A stretch of 13,670 nt of DNA from Planctomycetaceae bacterium UBA2671 (GTDB lineage Bacteria; Planctomycetota; Planctomycetia; Planctomycetales; Planctomycetaceae): NCBI GenBank assembly GCA_002359185.1, contig DEML01000054.1, positions 1-13,670 on the forward strand, written 5' to 3'. Under the pieces are notes generated by a model that made no database searches, was not told the origin of the DNA, and saw only the letters and a list, made by a program, of their open reading frames with translations. Below are positions 13,668 through 13,670 of the stretch, piece by piece. Every line of letters begins with the position of its first letter. The first letter of the stretch is position 1. The position numbers were made by a program, and so were the translations under genes.

Positions 13668-13670
13668 ATT

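Overview
The window looks like chromosomal DNA from a free-living Planctomycetota bacterium. I infer a Planctomycetaceae-type lineage of moderate GC (by eye just under 50%), but I cannot fix the genus. The clues are generously spaced genes, a Gly-rich lipoprotein with a SUMF1-type domain, a stand-alone FHA protein, carB without an adjacent carA, and a compact one-direction fatty-acid gene cluster holding two FabZ-like dehydratases and an oversized acyl carrier protein. No phage, insertion sequence, CRISPR array, tRNA or rRNA gene is visible. The accessory signal lies in repeats and hairpins, not in genes.

Layout. 1-3275 (- strand) is a complete carB, the large subunit of carbamoyl-phosphate synthase. 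A roughly 500 bp divergent gap leads to a small pterin-4a-carbinolamine dehydratase gene (3773-4135, +), which converges at 16 bp with an FHA-domain gene (4152-4901, -). A membrane-anchored alpha/beta hydrolase follows (5074-6090, -) behind its own promoter-like sequence. From 6318 to 10458, all on the - strand and read right to left, come fabZ-like 2, fabG, acyl carrier protein, fabZ-like 1 and fabF-like. Diverging from this cluster is a SUMF1-domain lipoprotein gene (10678-11904, +), then a CCA-adding enzyme/poly(A) polymerase family gene (12048-13304, +). The last ~360 bp carry a large imperfect inverted repeat built from 8-bp units, a perfect hairpin with a T-tract, and a REP-like hairpin.

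How the genes work together. The five-gene cluster supplies condensation (FabF), keto reduction (FabG), dehydration (two FabZ-like hot-dog proteins) and a dedicated carrier. It has no FabD, FabH or enoyl reductase in view, so it must borrow starter and extender loading and the last reduction from elsewhere, or make an unsaturated or hydroxylated product. The ACP carries an insert of roughly 45 residues and the FabF an insert of about 17 residues near the usual acyl-pocket/dimer region. This hints at a specialised elongation system and not simply the housekeeping one. Promoter-like sequences in front of fabZ-like 1, fabF and the hydrolase, together with stem-loops after several stop codons, suggest that the cluster is not one plain operon.

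The first 20 bases of the window are an exact reverse complement of bases 13563-13582. The same repeat, which forms the terminator-like hairpin after the CCA gene, therefore also sits directly behind carB and even contains carB's stop codon. This dispersed hairpin, beside a separate inverted repeat of CACRAAGR units, is the clearest non-genic signal here.
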